Below, piece by piece: positions 1 through 8,192 of a stretch of DNA of 64,000 nucleotides. Position numbers and translations under genes: made by a program. Numbering within the stretch: position 1 is the first letter of the stretch; every line of letters begins with the position of its first letter. The notes beneath the pieces were generated by a model. That model had not been told where the DNA came from. It made no database searches and saw only the letters and a program-made list of their open reading frames with translations. Source of the stretch: Micromonospora sp. NBC_00389 (GTDB taxonomy: Bacteria > Actinomycetota > Actinomycetes > Mycobacteriales > Micromonosporaceae); assembly GCF_036059255.1 (NCBI RefSeq), contig NZ_CP107947.1:186001-250000 (forward strand), in the 5' to 3' direction.

Positions 1-189
1 GATCTGACCCGCACCGGCCTGGAGGACCTGACCCATGATCACGTACTGGACCTGGTCCGGGCTGATACCGGCCCGCTCCAGCGCTGCCTTGATCGCGATC
101 CCGCCGAGCTTCGTGGCCGGGAGGTCCTTGAGGTTGCCCAGCAGCCGCCCCATCGGGGTCCGCGCGCCGCTGACGATCACCGAAGCCAT
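1..189 (-). CDS. acetyl-CoA acetyltransferase (thiolase), N-terminal part
   Basis: This is the first 63 codons of a thiolase and the gene runs off the left edge. The translation begins [20 protein letters not shown] and continues through a [11 protein letters not shown] segment and [16 protein letters not shown], the classic N-terminal thiolase pattern leading to the catalytic Cys, which lies outside the window. Family knowledge: it condenses two acetyl-CoA to acetoacetyl-CoA, or degrades 3-ketoacyl-CoA. It is divergent from the epimerase gene, with 62 bp between the starts. In Streptomyces the same pair sits next to scy/filP. Given the neighbours I infer that it feeds the ethylmalonyl-CoA route. 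The shared intergenic region carries a site also found in front of four other acyl-CoA genes. Confidence 0.85.
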   Translation of the reverse strand, partial: MASVIVSGARTPMGRLLGNLKDLPATKLGGIAIKAALERAGISPDQVQYVIMGQVLQAGAGQI

Positions 190-223
190 GCCTGCCTCCG
201 AGGGGGGTGCCGAGCTGTACGCC

Positions 224-239
224 TTAACGATTGTTCGGT
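224..239 (+). promoter_or_regulatory. candidate shared operator, site 1 of 5
   Basis: TTAACGATTGTTCGGT aligns without gaps to four other sites in the window (960, 12511, 21511, 24299). It lies between the divergent thiolase and epimerase starts, 13 bp before the epimerase ATG. It is the most diverged of the five. The binding protein is unknown. Confidence 0.45.
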
Positions 240-251
240 CAGACTAACGCC

Positions 252-725
252 ATGGCTGAGAACTCCCCCGCCGAGCCCGGTGCGGACTACGTCACAGACA
301 TCGGGCTTCGCAAGATTGACCACGTCGGGATCGCCGTGGCCGACCTGGACGCCGCGATCGACTTCTACCAGCGGACGTTCGGGATGCGCTGCGTACACAT
401 CGAGACCAACGCCGAGCAGGGCGTCCGGGAAGCGATGCTGGCCGTCGGGCCGACCGCCGAGGGCGGCTGCGTGCAGTTGCTCGCCCCGCTCACCCCCGAG
501 TCGACGATCGCCAAGTTCCTGGACCGCAACGGGCCGGGCGTGCAGCAGGTCGCGTACACCGTGGTGGACATCGACGTGGCCTGCGCGGCGCTGCGCGCGC
601 GGGGGATGCGGCTGCTCTACGACGCCCCACGGCGCGGGACCGCGGACTCGCGGATCAACTTCGTGCACCCCAAGGACGCCGGCGGCGTCCTGGTCGAACT
701 CGTCGAACCCGCCGCCTCGCACTGA
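252..725 (+). CDS. mce: methylmalonyl-CoA (ethylmalonyl-CoA) epimerase
   Basis: A 157-residue glyoxalase/VOC-fold epimerase. It interconverts the (2R) and (2S) forms of methylmalonyl-CoA, and in ethylmalonyl-CoA organisms also ethylmalonyl-CoA, supplying the isomer used by B12-dependent mutases. Visible family marks are KIDHVGIAVADLDAAI (His24, expected metal ligand), CVQLLAP, GVQQVAYTV and the C-terminal VLVELVEP with its conserved Glu. Length matches the family (about 145-160). I chose the ATG at 252 (MAENSPAEP) because a TTG at 231 would add only unconserved residues and overlap the putative operator. It is divergent from the thiolase and followed by a hairpin repeat, then ccr. It probably works with the mutase at 19.5-21.5 kb. 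Confidence 0.9.
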   Translation: MAENSPAEPGADYVTDIGLRKIDHVGIAVADLDAAIDFYQRTFGMRCVHIETNAEQGVREAMLAVGPTAEGGCVQLLAPLTPESTIAKFLDRNGPGVQQVAYTVVDIDVACAALRARGMRLLYDAPRRGTADSRINFVHPKDAGGVLVELVEPAASH

Positions 726-770
726 GCCCCCACGCCCCACGCGGCGCCGCTCGCTGGCGGCCGGGGCTCT

Positions 771-845
771 GATCAACTCCAGATCGCCGATGTGGCGGTG
801 TCGCGATCGTCCGGACACCGCCACATCGGCGAAATGGAGACGATC
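771..845 (+). repeat. REP-like hairpin repeat, copy A
   Basis: A 75-bp hairpin. A perfect 17-bp inverted repeat (786-802 GCCGATGTGGCGGTGTC with 814-830) surrounds an 11-nt loop. The outer arms GATCnnCTCCAnnTC pair imperfectly. The same layout, starting with GATC/GGTC-AACTCCAG, recurs at 18498 and 26601 and in degraded form at 2626. It occupies part of the 377-bp gap between the epimerase and ccr, which otherwise holds only the operator and the ccr start region. Confidence 0.8.
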
Positions 846-959
846 GAGCGTCGCGGGGACCGCGCAACGGGCCCGAGAGCGCGTGGGTGCGCGGTTGGCG
901 GGGCCGCCGGACACCTTCACGCATCGGCCGATGCAGTTTTTCACAGATGACTTCCGGCT

Positions 960-975
960 TTAGCTACCGTTCAGT
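960..975 (+). promoter_or_regulatory. candidate shared operator, site 2 of 5 (ccr)
   Basis: TTAGCTACCGTTCAGT. Positions 964-977 also read as an imperfect palindrome (TAC...GTA arms). It is followed by an AGGAG at 991 that could serve an in-frame GTG at 1004. Confidence 0.55.
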
Positions 976-1102
976 AACGTCCCGGCCCACAGGAGCGCGA
1001 CCGGTGCCGGATGTGTCGAATGCCGACATGGCGGTCGTGCCCACCGGCGCCGACGATGGCAGCACCCGGGCCCGTGCGGGTGCGGACGAACCGGAGGTCA
1101 CC

Positions 1103-2458
1103 GTGCAGGACATCCTCGAAGCAATCATGGCGGCGGAGGAATCGAGCGACCCGGACCGCGAACTGGCCGGCCTCGCCGGGCTGCCCGTACCGGAGAGCTA
1201 CCGGGGCGTGGTCGTCCGCGCCGAAGAGGCCCGGATGTTCGACGGCATGGCCACCCGGGACAAGGACCCCCGCAAGGCGCTGCACGTGCAGGAGGTGCCG
1301 ACACCGGAGCTCGGGCCGGGCGAGGCGCTGATCGCGGTGATGGCCAGCGCGATCAACTACAACACGGTGTGGACCAGCATCTTCGAGCCGCTGCCCACCT
1401 TCAAGTTCCTCCAGCGGTACGGCCGGATCTCCGAGCTGACCCGCCGCCACGACCTGCCGTACCACGTGGTCGGCTCGGACGCGGCCGGCGTGGTGCTGCG
1501 CACCGGCCCCGGGGTGACCCGGTGGGCCGCTGGCGACGAGGTCGTCGCGCACTGCCTCTCCGTCGAGCTGGAGGACGCGGCCGGACACGACGACACCATG
1601 CTCGACCCACAGCAACGGATCTGGGGCTTCGAGACGAACTTCGGCGGGCTGGCCGAACTGGCCGTGGTCAAGGCCAACCAGCTGATGCCCAAGCCGCGCC
1701 ACCTGAGCTGGGAGGAGGCGGCCAGCCCAGGGCTGGTCAACTCCACCGCGTACCGGCAGCTCGTCTCGCACCACGGGGCCAACATGAAACAGGGCGACGT
1801 GGTGCTGATCTGGGGCGCCTCCGGCGGCCTCGGCGGGTACGCCACCCAGATGGCGCTGAACGGCGGCGCCATCCCGGTCTGCGTCGTCTCGTCGCCGGAG
1901 AAGGCCGAGCTGTGCCGCCGGATGGGCGCGGAGCTGGTCATCGACCGGGCGGCCGAGGGCTTCCGGTTCTGGAAGGACGAGGAGACCCAGGACCCGGACG
2001 AGTGGAAGCGCCTGGGCGAGCGGATCCGCGAGCTGACCGGGGGTGAGGACCCGGACATCGTCTTCGAGCACCCCGGCCGGGAGACCTTCGGCGCGAGCGT
2101 CTACGTGGCCCGGCGCGGCGGCACCATCGTCACCTGTGCCTCCACCAGCGGCTTCCAGCACCAGTACGACAACCGCTACCTCTGGATGCACCTCAAGAGG
2201 ATCGTCGGCAGCCACTTCGCCAACTACCACGAGGCGTGGCAGGCCAACCGCCTGGTCGCGCTCGGCAAGGTGCACCCGACGGTGTCCCGCACCTACCCGC
2301 TGGAGCAGACCGGCCAGGCGGCGTACGAGGTGCACCGCAACGCCCACCAGGGCAAAGTCGGAGTGCGCTGCCTCGCCCCCGCCGACGGGCTGGGCGTCCG
2401 TGACGGGGAGTTGCGGGCCCGGCACGAGGACGCGATCAACCGGTTCCGGGGGCACTGA
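1103..2458 (+). CDS. ccr: crotonyl-CoA carboxylase/reductase
   Basis: A 451-residue medium-chain dehydrogenase/reductase that reductively carboxylates crotonyl-CoA to (2S)-ethylmalonyl-CoA with NADPH and CO2. This is the defining step of the ethylmalonyl-CoA pathway and a source of polyketide extender units. The whole chain matches Ccr: PRKALHVQEVPTPELGPGEA, NYNTVWTSIFEPL, DLPYHVVGSDAAGVVLRTG, the NADPH loop WGASGGLGGYA (about 236-246), IVFEHPGRETFGASV and the C-terminal DAINRFRGH. The GTG at 1103 (MQDILEAIMAAEES) is preceded by GGAGG five bases upstream and gives the family length. An in-frame GTG at 1004 with AGGAG eight bases upstream would add 33 residues and cannot be excluded. It stands alone, with a terminator about 100 bp downstream. 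Confidence 0.95.
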   Translation: MQDILEAIMAAEESSDPDRELAGLAGLPVPESYRGVVVRAEEARMFDGMATRDKDPRKALHVQEVPTPELGPGEALIAVMASAINYNTVWTSIFEPLPTFKFLQRYGRISELTRRHDLPYHVVGSDAAGVVLRTGPGVTRWAAGDEVVAHCLSVELEDAAGHDDTMLDPQQRIWGFETNFGGLAELAVVKANQLMPKPRHLSWEEAASPGLVNSTAYRQLVSHHGANMKQGDVVLIWGASGGLGGYATQMALNGGAIPVCVVSSPEKAELCRRMGAELVIDRAAEGFRFWKDEETQDPDEWKRLGERIRELTGGEDPDIVFEHPGRETFGASVYVARRGGTIVTCASTSGFQHQYDNRYLWMHLKRIVGSHFANYHEAWQANRLVALGKVHPTVSRTYPLEQTGQAAYEVHRNAHQGKVGVRCLAPADGLGVRDGELRARHEDAINRFRGH

Positions 2459-2555
2459 CCGGGCCGCAGGCCGGACGGACGAGCACCGGATGGCCATTGC
2501 GGTGAACGGCCATTGTTCTTCCACCCTATTTGTGGGATACCCAGCCGGATCGAAC

Positions 2556-2588
2556 AAAGGGCCACGGGCACGTCCCGTGGCCCTTTTT
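2556..2588 (+). terminator. rho-independent terminator after ccr
   Basis: A 10-bp perfect stem (2559-2568 GGGCCACGGG with 2574-2583), 5-nt loop and T5 tract. The flanking AAA/TTT extends the stem. Oriented to end ccr. Confidence 0.85.
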
Positions 2589-2625
2589 CGTGTCACTCTC
2601 CGTGGCGTCCGACCCGCCCGGGACC

Positions 2626-2676
2626 TGCCAAGATCGCCGATTGGTCCGGCCTCGCCGATTGCGGGAGTTGACCATG
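2626..2676 (-). repeat. degenerate REP-like repeat, copy D
   Basis: In the 285-bp gap between ccr and the next gene, AGATCGCCGATTGG (2630-2643) matches the left arm of copy A. GGAGTTGACCATG (2664-2676) is the reverse complement of the left outer arm of copy B. The inner arms no longer pair; CGCCGATTG appears twice directly instead. A decayed copy is the simplest reading. Confidence 0.4.
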
Positions 2677-2743
2677 TAAAGAGGACACGAAAGCTGCGCA
2701 CCGCTCTTGCGAAGCACCCTGGGGCGTCTGCCAGTATGTCCCA

Positions 2744-4006
2744 ATGCCCCAGCAGCAGTCCTCCCCTCTCGCGTTCTTCGATAACGCGAACTCGCAGCCA
2801 GATTTCACCGTTGGCCTGCGCGGATACAACACTCACCAGGTCGACGACTTCCTCGGCCGGATGACGGCCGCGCTGACCCAGTCCGAGCAGGCCCGTGCCG
2901 AGGCCGAGCAGCGGATGAACGACGCTCAGCGTCGCCTCCGCCAGGCCGAGCAGCGCATGAGTGCGCTGGAGCAGAAGCTCACCGACACGAACAAGCAGCT
3001 CGAAGAGAACAACCGGCCCACCCTCTCCGGGCTCGGCACCCGCGTCGAGCAGATCCTCCGGCTCGCCGAGGAGCAGGCCAACGACCACCGCAACGAGGCC
3101 AAGCGCGAGTCTGAGGGCATCCTCTCCGCCGCCCGCCTCGAGGCCCGTGAGATCACGGACAAGGCCCGCGCCGAGGCCGCCGCGATGAAGGCGAGCGCCG
3201 AGCGCGAGGCCGGCAACCTGCGCACCGCCGCCGAGCGCGAGGCCGCCGAGGTCCGGGTGCAGGCCCGCCGCGAGGCCGACACGCTGCGCGCCGACGCCGA
3301 CCGCGAGACCAAGCAGCTTCGTACCGTCACCGCACACGAGGTGGCCGAGCTGAAGTCGACCGTCGAGCGGGAGGTGGCCACCCTCCGGGCCACCGCCGAG
3401 CGGGAGATCACCCAGCAGCGGGCCAAGGCCGCCCGCGAGGCCGAGGAGAAGCGCGCCGAGGCGACCAAGCTGCTCACCGACGCACGGGACAAGCGCGACA
3501 AGGACCTCCAGGCCCTGGAGCTCCAGCTCGCCGAGCGGCGGGAGAAGGCCGAGCGCGAAGAGTCCGAGCGGCACGCCGCCCAGGTCGCGCAGACCCAGAA
3601 GATGGTCAGCGAGGCCGAGCAGCGGGCCCGCGCCGCGCAGGAGCGCGCCAAGGAGATCGAGCAGCGCGCTGAGGCCCGCCGGGTCGAGTCGGAGCGCAGC
3701 GCAGCCGAGACGCTCGACAAGGCGAAGGCGCACTCGGAGAAGACGCTCAACGAGGCCAAGGCCGAGTCGCAGCGCCTGCTCACCGAGGCCCGCACCGAGG
3801 CGGAGCTGACCACTCAGGCCGCCCGCCGCGAGGTCGAGGACCTCACCCGGCAGAAGGACGCGGTCACCTCGCAGCTCGGTCAGATGCTCTCCGGGCTCGC
3901 CGGCATCGTCCCCGGCATGCCAGCCGCGGCCGCTCCGGCGGCCAAGCCGGAGGCCAAGAAGGCCGACGGCGGTCAGGAGCGGGCGACAGCGGAGACTGCC
4001 GGCTGA
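2744..4006 (+). CDS. DivIVA-domain coiled-coil protein (FilP-like)
   Basis: A 420-residue protein. Residues 21-40 (FTVGLRGYNTHQVDDFLGRM) are a DivIVA-type N-terminal module. Residues about 45-380 are an almost unbroken charged Ala/Glu/Arg coiled coil with repeating AEREAxxLR units, and the tail is an Ala/Pro-rich patch plus a Lys/Glu/Gly C-terminus. In Streptomyces the coiled-coil filament protein FilP and its partner Scy are encoded side by side next to mce and a thiolase; the same neighbours here suggest orthology. Expected role: cytoplasmic intermediate-filament-like scaffold near growth sites. No clear ribosome-binding site precedes the ATG; CAGTAT six bases upstream could be a -10 box of a leaderless transcript. 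Function is by family and synteny only. Confidence 0.75.
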   Translation: MPQQQSSPLAFFDNANSQPDFTVGLRGYNTHQVDDFLGRMTAALTQSEQARAEAEQRMNDAQRRLRQAEQRMSALEQKLTDTNKQLEENNRPTLSGLGTRVEQILRLAEEQANDHRNEAKRESEGILSAARLEAREITDKARAEAAAMKASAEREAGNLRTAAEREAAEVRVQARREADTLRADADRETKQLRTVTAHEVAELKSTVEREVATLRATAEREITQQRAKAAREAEEKRAEATKLLTDARDKRDKDLQALELQLAERREKAEREESERHAAQVAQTQKMVSEAEQRARAAQERAKEIEQRAEARRVESERSAAETLDKAKAHSEKTLNEAKAESQRLLTEARTEAELTTQAARREVEDLTRQKDAVTSQLGQMLSGLAGIVPGMPAAAAPAAKPEAKKADGGQERATAETAG

Positions 4007-4032
4007 CGCCAGGCGTCAGGTTGGGGCAACGA

Positions 4033-4074
4033 CGGCGCGAGGTGACACCGGGTAACCGCTGTGACCTCGCGCCG
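4033..4074 (+). terminator. hairpin after the FilP-like gene
   Basis: CGGCGCGAGGT (4033-4043) pairs perfectly with 4064-4074. A 20-nt loop contains a further ACA/TGT pairing. There is no T tract, as is common in GC-rich actinobacteria. Confidence 0.55.
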
Positions 4075-4183
4075 TGTGCGTTTCCCGCCCCTTGGCATCA
4101 CCCGTTGCGTCCGGAGTGAAGTAGGTCCCATAAGGGGCGTCCGTATCGCCCCAGCAGGGGCCGTTGCGTGTGAGGATGGGGGC

Positions 4184-6439
4184 ATGTCGCACGGCGAGGA
4201 ACTGTTCGCACTCGGCGGGGACGTGACCACGGAGCCCAGCTTCGAGTCCGCTCTGCGGGGATACGAGAAGAAACAGGTCGACCGGTACGTCGCGCGTGCC
4301 GAGCACGAGATCGCGACCCTCGCCGCCGAACGGGAACAGGCATACACACAGATCCACAAGCTCGCCGGCCAGGTCGAGGTGCTTCAGCGGGACCTCGTCC
4401 AGGTGCGCAAGCAGATGAACGTGGTGGACCGGGCCTCGTTCCGGCACCTCGGCCCCCGGGTCGAGTCGATCCTCGCCCTCGCCGAGGAGCAGGGCGAGGA
4501 GATCCTGTCCGCGGCGAACGAGGAGATCGAGGCCCGCCGCGCCGCCGCCGAGCACATCATCGATGAGGCCCGCGAGCAGGCCGCGCGGGCACTGAAGGAC
4601 TTCGAGATCACCCTCGCCGCACGACGCGCGGAGGAGGAGCGGCACAGCGCCGCCCGGCGCGCCGAGGCGGAAGAGACTCTGCAGTCGGCCAAGGACGAGT
4701 CGGCGCAGTTGCGCAAGACGGCGCAGGACGCGCTGGCGAAGGCCCAGCAGGAGGCCACCCAGCTGCGGGACACCGCCAAGGAGATCCACACCCGGGCCCA
4801 GCAGGAGGCCACCAAGCTGCGCGAGGCGGCCCGCGAGACGCTGACCACCGCCCGGCAGGAGGCCAGCGAGCTGCGCGAGGCCGCGAAGGAGGTGCACGCC
4901 AAGGCCCTGCAGGAGGCCAAGCGGCTCACCGACACCGCGACCGAGGCCGGCCGGGCCACTCACGCCAAGGCGCAGCAGGAGGCCAAGCAGATCATCGACG
5001 ACGCGTCGATGGCCGGCCGGGCCACCCGGGCGAAGGCCCAGCAGGAGGCGGAGCGGCTGATAACGCAGGCCACCGAGTCGGCCAAGCGCAGCCGGGGCGA
5101 GACCGAAGCGTACGTGCAGCGGATGCGCAGCGAGACCGAGGCGTACGTGCAGCACGCCCGGGCGCAGACCCAGCAGGAGCTGGGCGCCTGGCGGGCCGGC
5201 GTGGAACAGGAGGTCAACTCCCGGCGGGAGACGGCCGACCGGGAGCTGGCCCAGCGGCGGTCCACTGCCGAGCAGGAGTTCGCCAAGCGTCGCGACGAGC
5301 TGGAAAAGCAGTACAAGTCCCGCCAGCACGAGCTGGAGACCGGTTTCACCAGCCGTCAGGAGGAGCTGGAGACCACCTTCAGCAGCCGCCAGCAGGAACT
5401 GGAGACGGGCTTCATCACCCGGCGCGACACACTGGAGACCGAGTACACCACCCGCAAGAACGAGGTCGAGCAGGGCGCCGACGCGATCCGCCAGGCGGCC
5501 GAGCAGGATGCGCTGACCATGCGCCGGCAGGCCGAGGAAGAGTCCGCCGAGATGCTGAGCCGGGCCGAGACCGAGGCGGGCGACAAGCGCCGCGAGGCCG
5601 ACGAGCATGTCGCGGCCTCCCGCCGCCAGTTCGAGGAGTACGCGGCCACCACCCAGCAGCACCTGGCCACCACCCAGCAGCATCTGGCTGCCACTCAGCA
5701 GGAGTCGGCGGCCGGCCGGCAGCAGCTCGCCCAGGTGATGCTGGAGATCGCCCAGGCCCAGCAGCAGCTCGCCGACCTGCGGCAGGAAACCTGGAAGTCC
5801 CGGCAGGAGTCCGACGAGCTCCAGCGGCAGATGGCCGAGCTGCGGTTGCAGAGCGTCACCGTCCCGACCGTCGACGGGGCCGCGAGCGCGCCGGCCACGC
5901 GCGACGGAGCGACGGCGAGCGCGCCGGCCACGCGCGACGGAGCGACGGCGAGCGCGCCGACCAGCGGAGACGGCTCGACCGCACCGGTTGCTGGAGACGG
6001 TCCGACCGCGCCGGTCGCTGGAGACCGTCCGACCGCGCCGGTCGCTGGAGACGGCCTGACCGCACCGGTTGCTGGGGACGGCCGCGTGACCGCCCCGGCC
6101 ACGGCGATCACCGAGGCTGCCCCGGCGACCGCCGGAGCCGCCGCGAACGGGTTCAAGGCCGAGCCTGCCGACGCCCGGCAGCCGGCGAACGCCGAGGCCG
6201 AGCCCGCCGAGCAGTCCACGACCCGGCCGGTGGCCGAGCCGTTGACCACCGTCGACGGCGGGGCGGCCAGCGCCGGGGTGGACGGCGAGCCGACCGTGGC
6301 CGCCGTTCCGGGTGAGGGTGGCCGGGGCGCCAAGCCGACCAAGATCACCAGCACCGGCGAGAACGGCAAGCGGCCGACCAAGCCGACCACCGACGAGCGC
6401 AGTGCCAAGCCCAGCAAGGTCACCGTCGAGAAGGACTGA
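4184..6439 (+). CDS. DivIVA-domain hendecad coiled-coil protein (Scy-like)
   Basis: A 751-residue scaffold protein; ATG at 4184 with GAGG eight bases upstream. Residues 20-38 repeat the DivIVA-type motif of its neighbour (FESALRGYEKKQVDRYVAR). The rod has visible periodicity: three 18-residue units (AQQEATQLRDTAKEIHTR type, residues 187-240), then three 22-residue units (241-306), then five exact 11-residue hendecads (ELETGFTSRQE type, about 372-426). Residues about 566-632 are tandem ASAPATRDGAT and APVAGDGPT repeats, followed by a disordered Lys/Thr tail. Hendecad rods are typical of Scy, which organises polar growth in Streptomyces. Here it lies downstream of the FilP-like gene in the same orientation, separated by a hairpin. 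It is shorter than Streptomyces Scy (about 1300). Orthology is inferred. Confidence 0.75.
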   Translation: MSHGEELFALGGDVTTEPSFESALRGYEKKQVDRYVARAEHEIATLAAEREQAYTQIHKLAGQVEVLQRDLVQVRKQMNVVDRASFRHLGPRVESILALAEEQGEEILSAANEEIEARRAAAEHIIDEAREQAARALKDFEITLAARRAEEERHSAARRAEAEETLQSAKDESAQLRKTAQDALAKAQQEATQLRDTAKEIHTRAQQEATKLREAARETLTTARQEASELREAAKEVHAKALQEAKRLTDTATEAGRATHAKAQQEAKQIIDDASMAGRATRAKAQQEAERLITQATESAKRSRGETEAYVQRMRSETEAYVQHARAQTQQELGAWRAGVEQEVNSRRETADRELAQRRSTAEQEFAKRRDELEKQYKSRQHELETGFTSRQEELETTFSSRQQELETGFITRRDTLETEYTTRKNEVEQGADAIRQAAEQDALTMRRQAEEESAEMLSRAETEAGDKRREADEHVAASRRQFEEYAATTQQHLATTQQHLAATQQESAAGRQQLAQVMLEIAQAQQQLADLRQETWKSRQESDELQRQMAELRLQSVTVPTVDGAASAPATRDGATASAPATRDGATASAPTSGDGSTAPVAGDGPTAPVAGDRPTAPVAGDGLTAPVAGDGRVTAPATAITEAAPATAGAAANGFKAEPADARQPANAEAEPAEQSTTRPVAEPLTTVDGGAASAGVDGEPTVAAVPGEGGRGAKPTKITSTGENGKRPTKPTTDERSAKPSKVTVEKD
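5878..6085 (+). repeat. in-frame tandem repeats in the Scy-like gene
   Basis: Two to three 33-bp units encoding SAPATRDGATA are followed by four 27-bp units encoding APVAGDGPT. All are multiples of three, so copy-number change would alter the linker length without breaking the frame. Confidence 0.85.
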
Positions 6440-6474
6440 CCCGCACGGCAACAGCCCGGCCCCGACCGCGTCGC

Positions 6475-6531
6475 TGTCGAGCTGCCCCAGATCTGGTTGT
6501 CGAGCTGCCCCAGATCTGGGGCAGCTCGACA
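6475..6531. repeat. 34-bp perfect palindrome preceded by a 22-bp direct copy
   Basis: Positions 6498-6531 form a perfect palindrome centred on AGATCT (arm TGTCGAGCTGCCCCAGA). The first 22 bases (TGTCGAGCTGCCCC...) also occur directly upstream at 6475-6496, one base before it. It lies 35 bp after the Scy-like stop and may act as a terminator for that gene and for the convergent small gene. The direct duplication is not needed for that. Confidence 0.85.
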
Positions 6532-6563
6532 GGGCGTCGGAACAGCATCGGGCACCGGCCTGA

Positions 6564-6975
6564 TCAGCCGGGCTGGCACGGCAGGTCAGGGCCCGGAGGC
6601 GGGTCGATGACCGGGCGGCGGAACGGGCCCCACGCCACGAAGCGTTCGAACAGCTCCCGAGGGGTCGGCCCGTCGTAGGGGTTGAGCTGGTACAGGTCGT
6701 GTGCCGCCTCGTGATAGAGCCCGGCCAGGTAGATGGTCAGGGGCCGCCGGGTCCGCGTCGAACTCCGCCTTGAGCAGCAACCGGGCCTCCGCGCACGGCC
6801 ACGGCCGGCCGTCGGCCCGGCAGCACCACATCGGCCGCAGCGGGGTGTGCGGCGTCCGTTCACCGCAGGCTCGGGGATGTGCGGGGTACGGCCCGAGCCG
6901 CGGGTGCGGCAGCCCGGCCATCGACGTACGCGCCCGCGACCGTCGGGGCCAGCCGGGGCGGCTTGAGCTGGGCAT
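6564..6975 (-). pseudogene. small conserved protein of XRE/DUF397 loci, frameshifted
   Basis: The reading frame starts at 6975 (MPSSSRPGWPRR, with GAGGAGG six bases upstream) and reads through PLRPMWCCRADGRPWPCAEARLLLKAEFDADPAAP. The family-like continuation LTIYLAGLYHEAAHDLYQLN...RELFERFVAWGPFRRP lies in another frame. One extra base in the G4 run at 6740-6743 accounts for it: with three, DPAALTIYL would be continuous. From memory, proteins of this shape (Trp/Cys motif, then a helical AGL..EA..DLY segment) commonly accompany XRE-DUF397 gene pairs in actinomycetes; function unknown. Either a true frameshift or a sequencing error in a short homopolymer. Confidence 0.7.
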
Positions 6976-7190
6976 GGGGTACCTCCTCGACTGGGGACGG
7001 GAACGCGCCGCCGGGTGCGCGGGCCCGGTGGGGTGACAACCGGAGCTGCCGACGGCGAACCGGTAGGTGACAGTCTGCTGATCACACCGCTACGGTCGGA
7101 AGGCGTCGGCGCGTCCGACGGCGAGGCTGCGTCGGTTGCGCGGCCCGCCGGGCGGGCCGGTGGAGACGACCCCCGACCTGCGGAGGCACT

Positions 7191-8000
7191 GTGGAAGGCG
7201 ACGCCGCGCCGACGGCCGACATGATCCGCGCCCAACTGCGCCGGCTGCGCACCGCCGCTGGGATGAGTCAGGAGGACTTCGGCCGGCTGGTGCACTACTC
7301 CGGTTCGATGGTGTCCGCGCTGGAGCTGGGTCAGCGCCCGCTGGACCGGCTCTTCCTGGCCCGCGCCGACGAGGTGCTGGCCACCGGCGGCCTGCTGGTC
7401 TACCTGCTCAAGCTCGCCGAGCGGGACGGCCAGCCAAGCTGGTTCCGGCCCTGGCTGGACGCCGAGCGCAGCGCCCGCCAGTTGCGCTGCTTCCAGCCCA
7501 CGCTGATCCCCGGCCTGCTCCAGACCGAGAACTACGCCCGCGCCGTCATTCGCTGCGATGACCTGCTCAGCGACGACGAGGTGGAGCGACGGGTGCACGC
7601 CCGGCTTGACCGACAGTCGCTGCTGGTCCAGCCGGAGCCGCCGCAGTTCATCGCGGTCGTCGACGAGTTGGTGCTGCGGCGTGCCGGGGAGGACGTCCGA
7701 GGGCTGATGGTCGAGCAGATCACTCATCTGGTCGCCAGCCTGGAACGGCCGCACGTCAGCCTGCACATCATTCCGGCCGAGGTCGGGCTGCACGTCGGCC
7801 TGTCGGGGCCGTTCAATCTGGCCCGTGGCGCCGACGGTGGTTGGGTGGGACACATGGAACACCAGATTGACGGCCTCGTGGTAGATGGCGACCATGAGGT
7901 GGCCACACTGCTGGCGCGCTGGGAAATGATCAGGAATGGTGCCCTGTCCCGCCGGCAGTCGATCGAGCTGATGAAGGAAGTCGTGACCACATGGACCTGA
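7191..8000 (+). CDS. XRE-family regulator with DUF5753 (Scr1-type)
   Basis: A 269-residue regulator. An N-terminal helix-turn-helix (about 12-65, LRRLRTAAGMSQEDFGRLVHYSGSMVSALELGQR) is followed by a DUF5753-type domain with the signature FQPTLIPGLLQTENYARAVI and VSLHIIPAEVGLHVGLSGPFNL. The GTG at 7191 has CGGAGG about four bases upstream. It overlaps the DUF397 gene by 10 bp, the usual pairing in actinomycetes, where such pairs affect development or behave like antitoxin/toxin-type modules. It is divergent from the frameshifted small gene across about 215 bp with no obvious repeat. The target is unknown. Confidence 0.85.
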   Translation: MEGDAAPTADMIRAQLRRLRTAAGMSQEDFGRLVHYSGSMVSALELGQRPLDRLFLARADEVLATGGLLVYLLKLAERDGQPSWFRPWLDAERSARQLRCFQPTLIPGLLQTENYARAVIRCDDLLSDDEVERRVHARLDRQSLLVQPEPPQFIAVVDELVLRRAGEDVRGLMVEQITHLVASLERPHVSLHIIPAEVGLHVGLSGPFNLARGADGGWVGHMEHQIDGLVVDGDHEVATLLARWEMIRNGALSRRQSIELMKEVVTTWT

Positions 8001-8179
8001 CCGGTGCCCGGTGGCGCACATCCAGCCGGAGCGGCAACGGAGAGTGCGTCGAGGTGGCGGACAATCTTCCCGGGGTGGTGGGCGTGCGGGACAGCAAGGA
8101 CCGAACCGGCCCGGTGCTGGTCTTCGCGCCGGCCGCCTGGCGGGCGTTCGTCGCCCTCGCCCGCCGACCCACCGCCTGA
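7991..8179 (+). CDS. DUF397 protein
   Basis: A 62-residue protein beginning MDLTGARWRTSSRSGNGECVE, the DUF397 hallmark (W-R-x-S-S-x-S-G-x-x-G-x-C-V-E), then VRDSKDRTGPVLVFAPAAWRAFV. It overlaps the upstream XRE gene and is probably translationally coupled to it. DUF397 proteins are usual partners of the XRE/DUF5753 regulators. The molecular role is not settled. Confidence 0.9.
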   Translation: MDLTGARWRTSSRSGNGECVEVADNLPGVVGVRDSKDRTGPVLVFAPAAWRAFVALARRPTA

Positions 8180-8192
8180 CCCGGAGGTCCTG

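Noticed and set aside
1004..1102. upstream GTG at 1004 as the ccr start
   Set aside because: It has a good ribosome-binding site, but the extra 33 residues are not part of the family and GTG 1103 also has GGAGG; kept only as an alternative.
971..3733. 920-codon open frame on the minus strand
   Set aside because: It is the antisense of ccr and the FilP-like gene; its Leu/Gly-rich translation has no family features and arises from GC-rich third positions.
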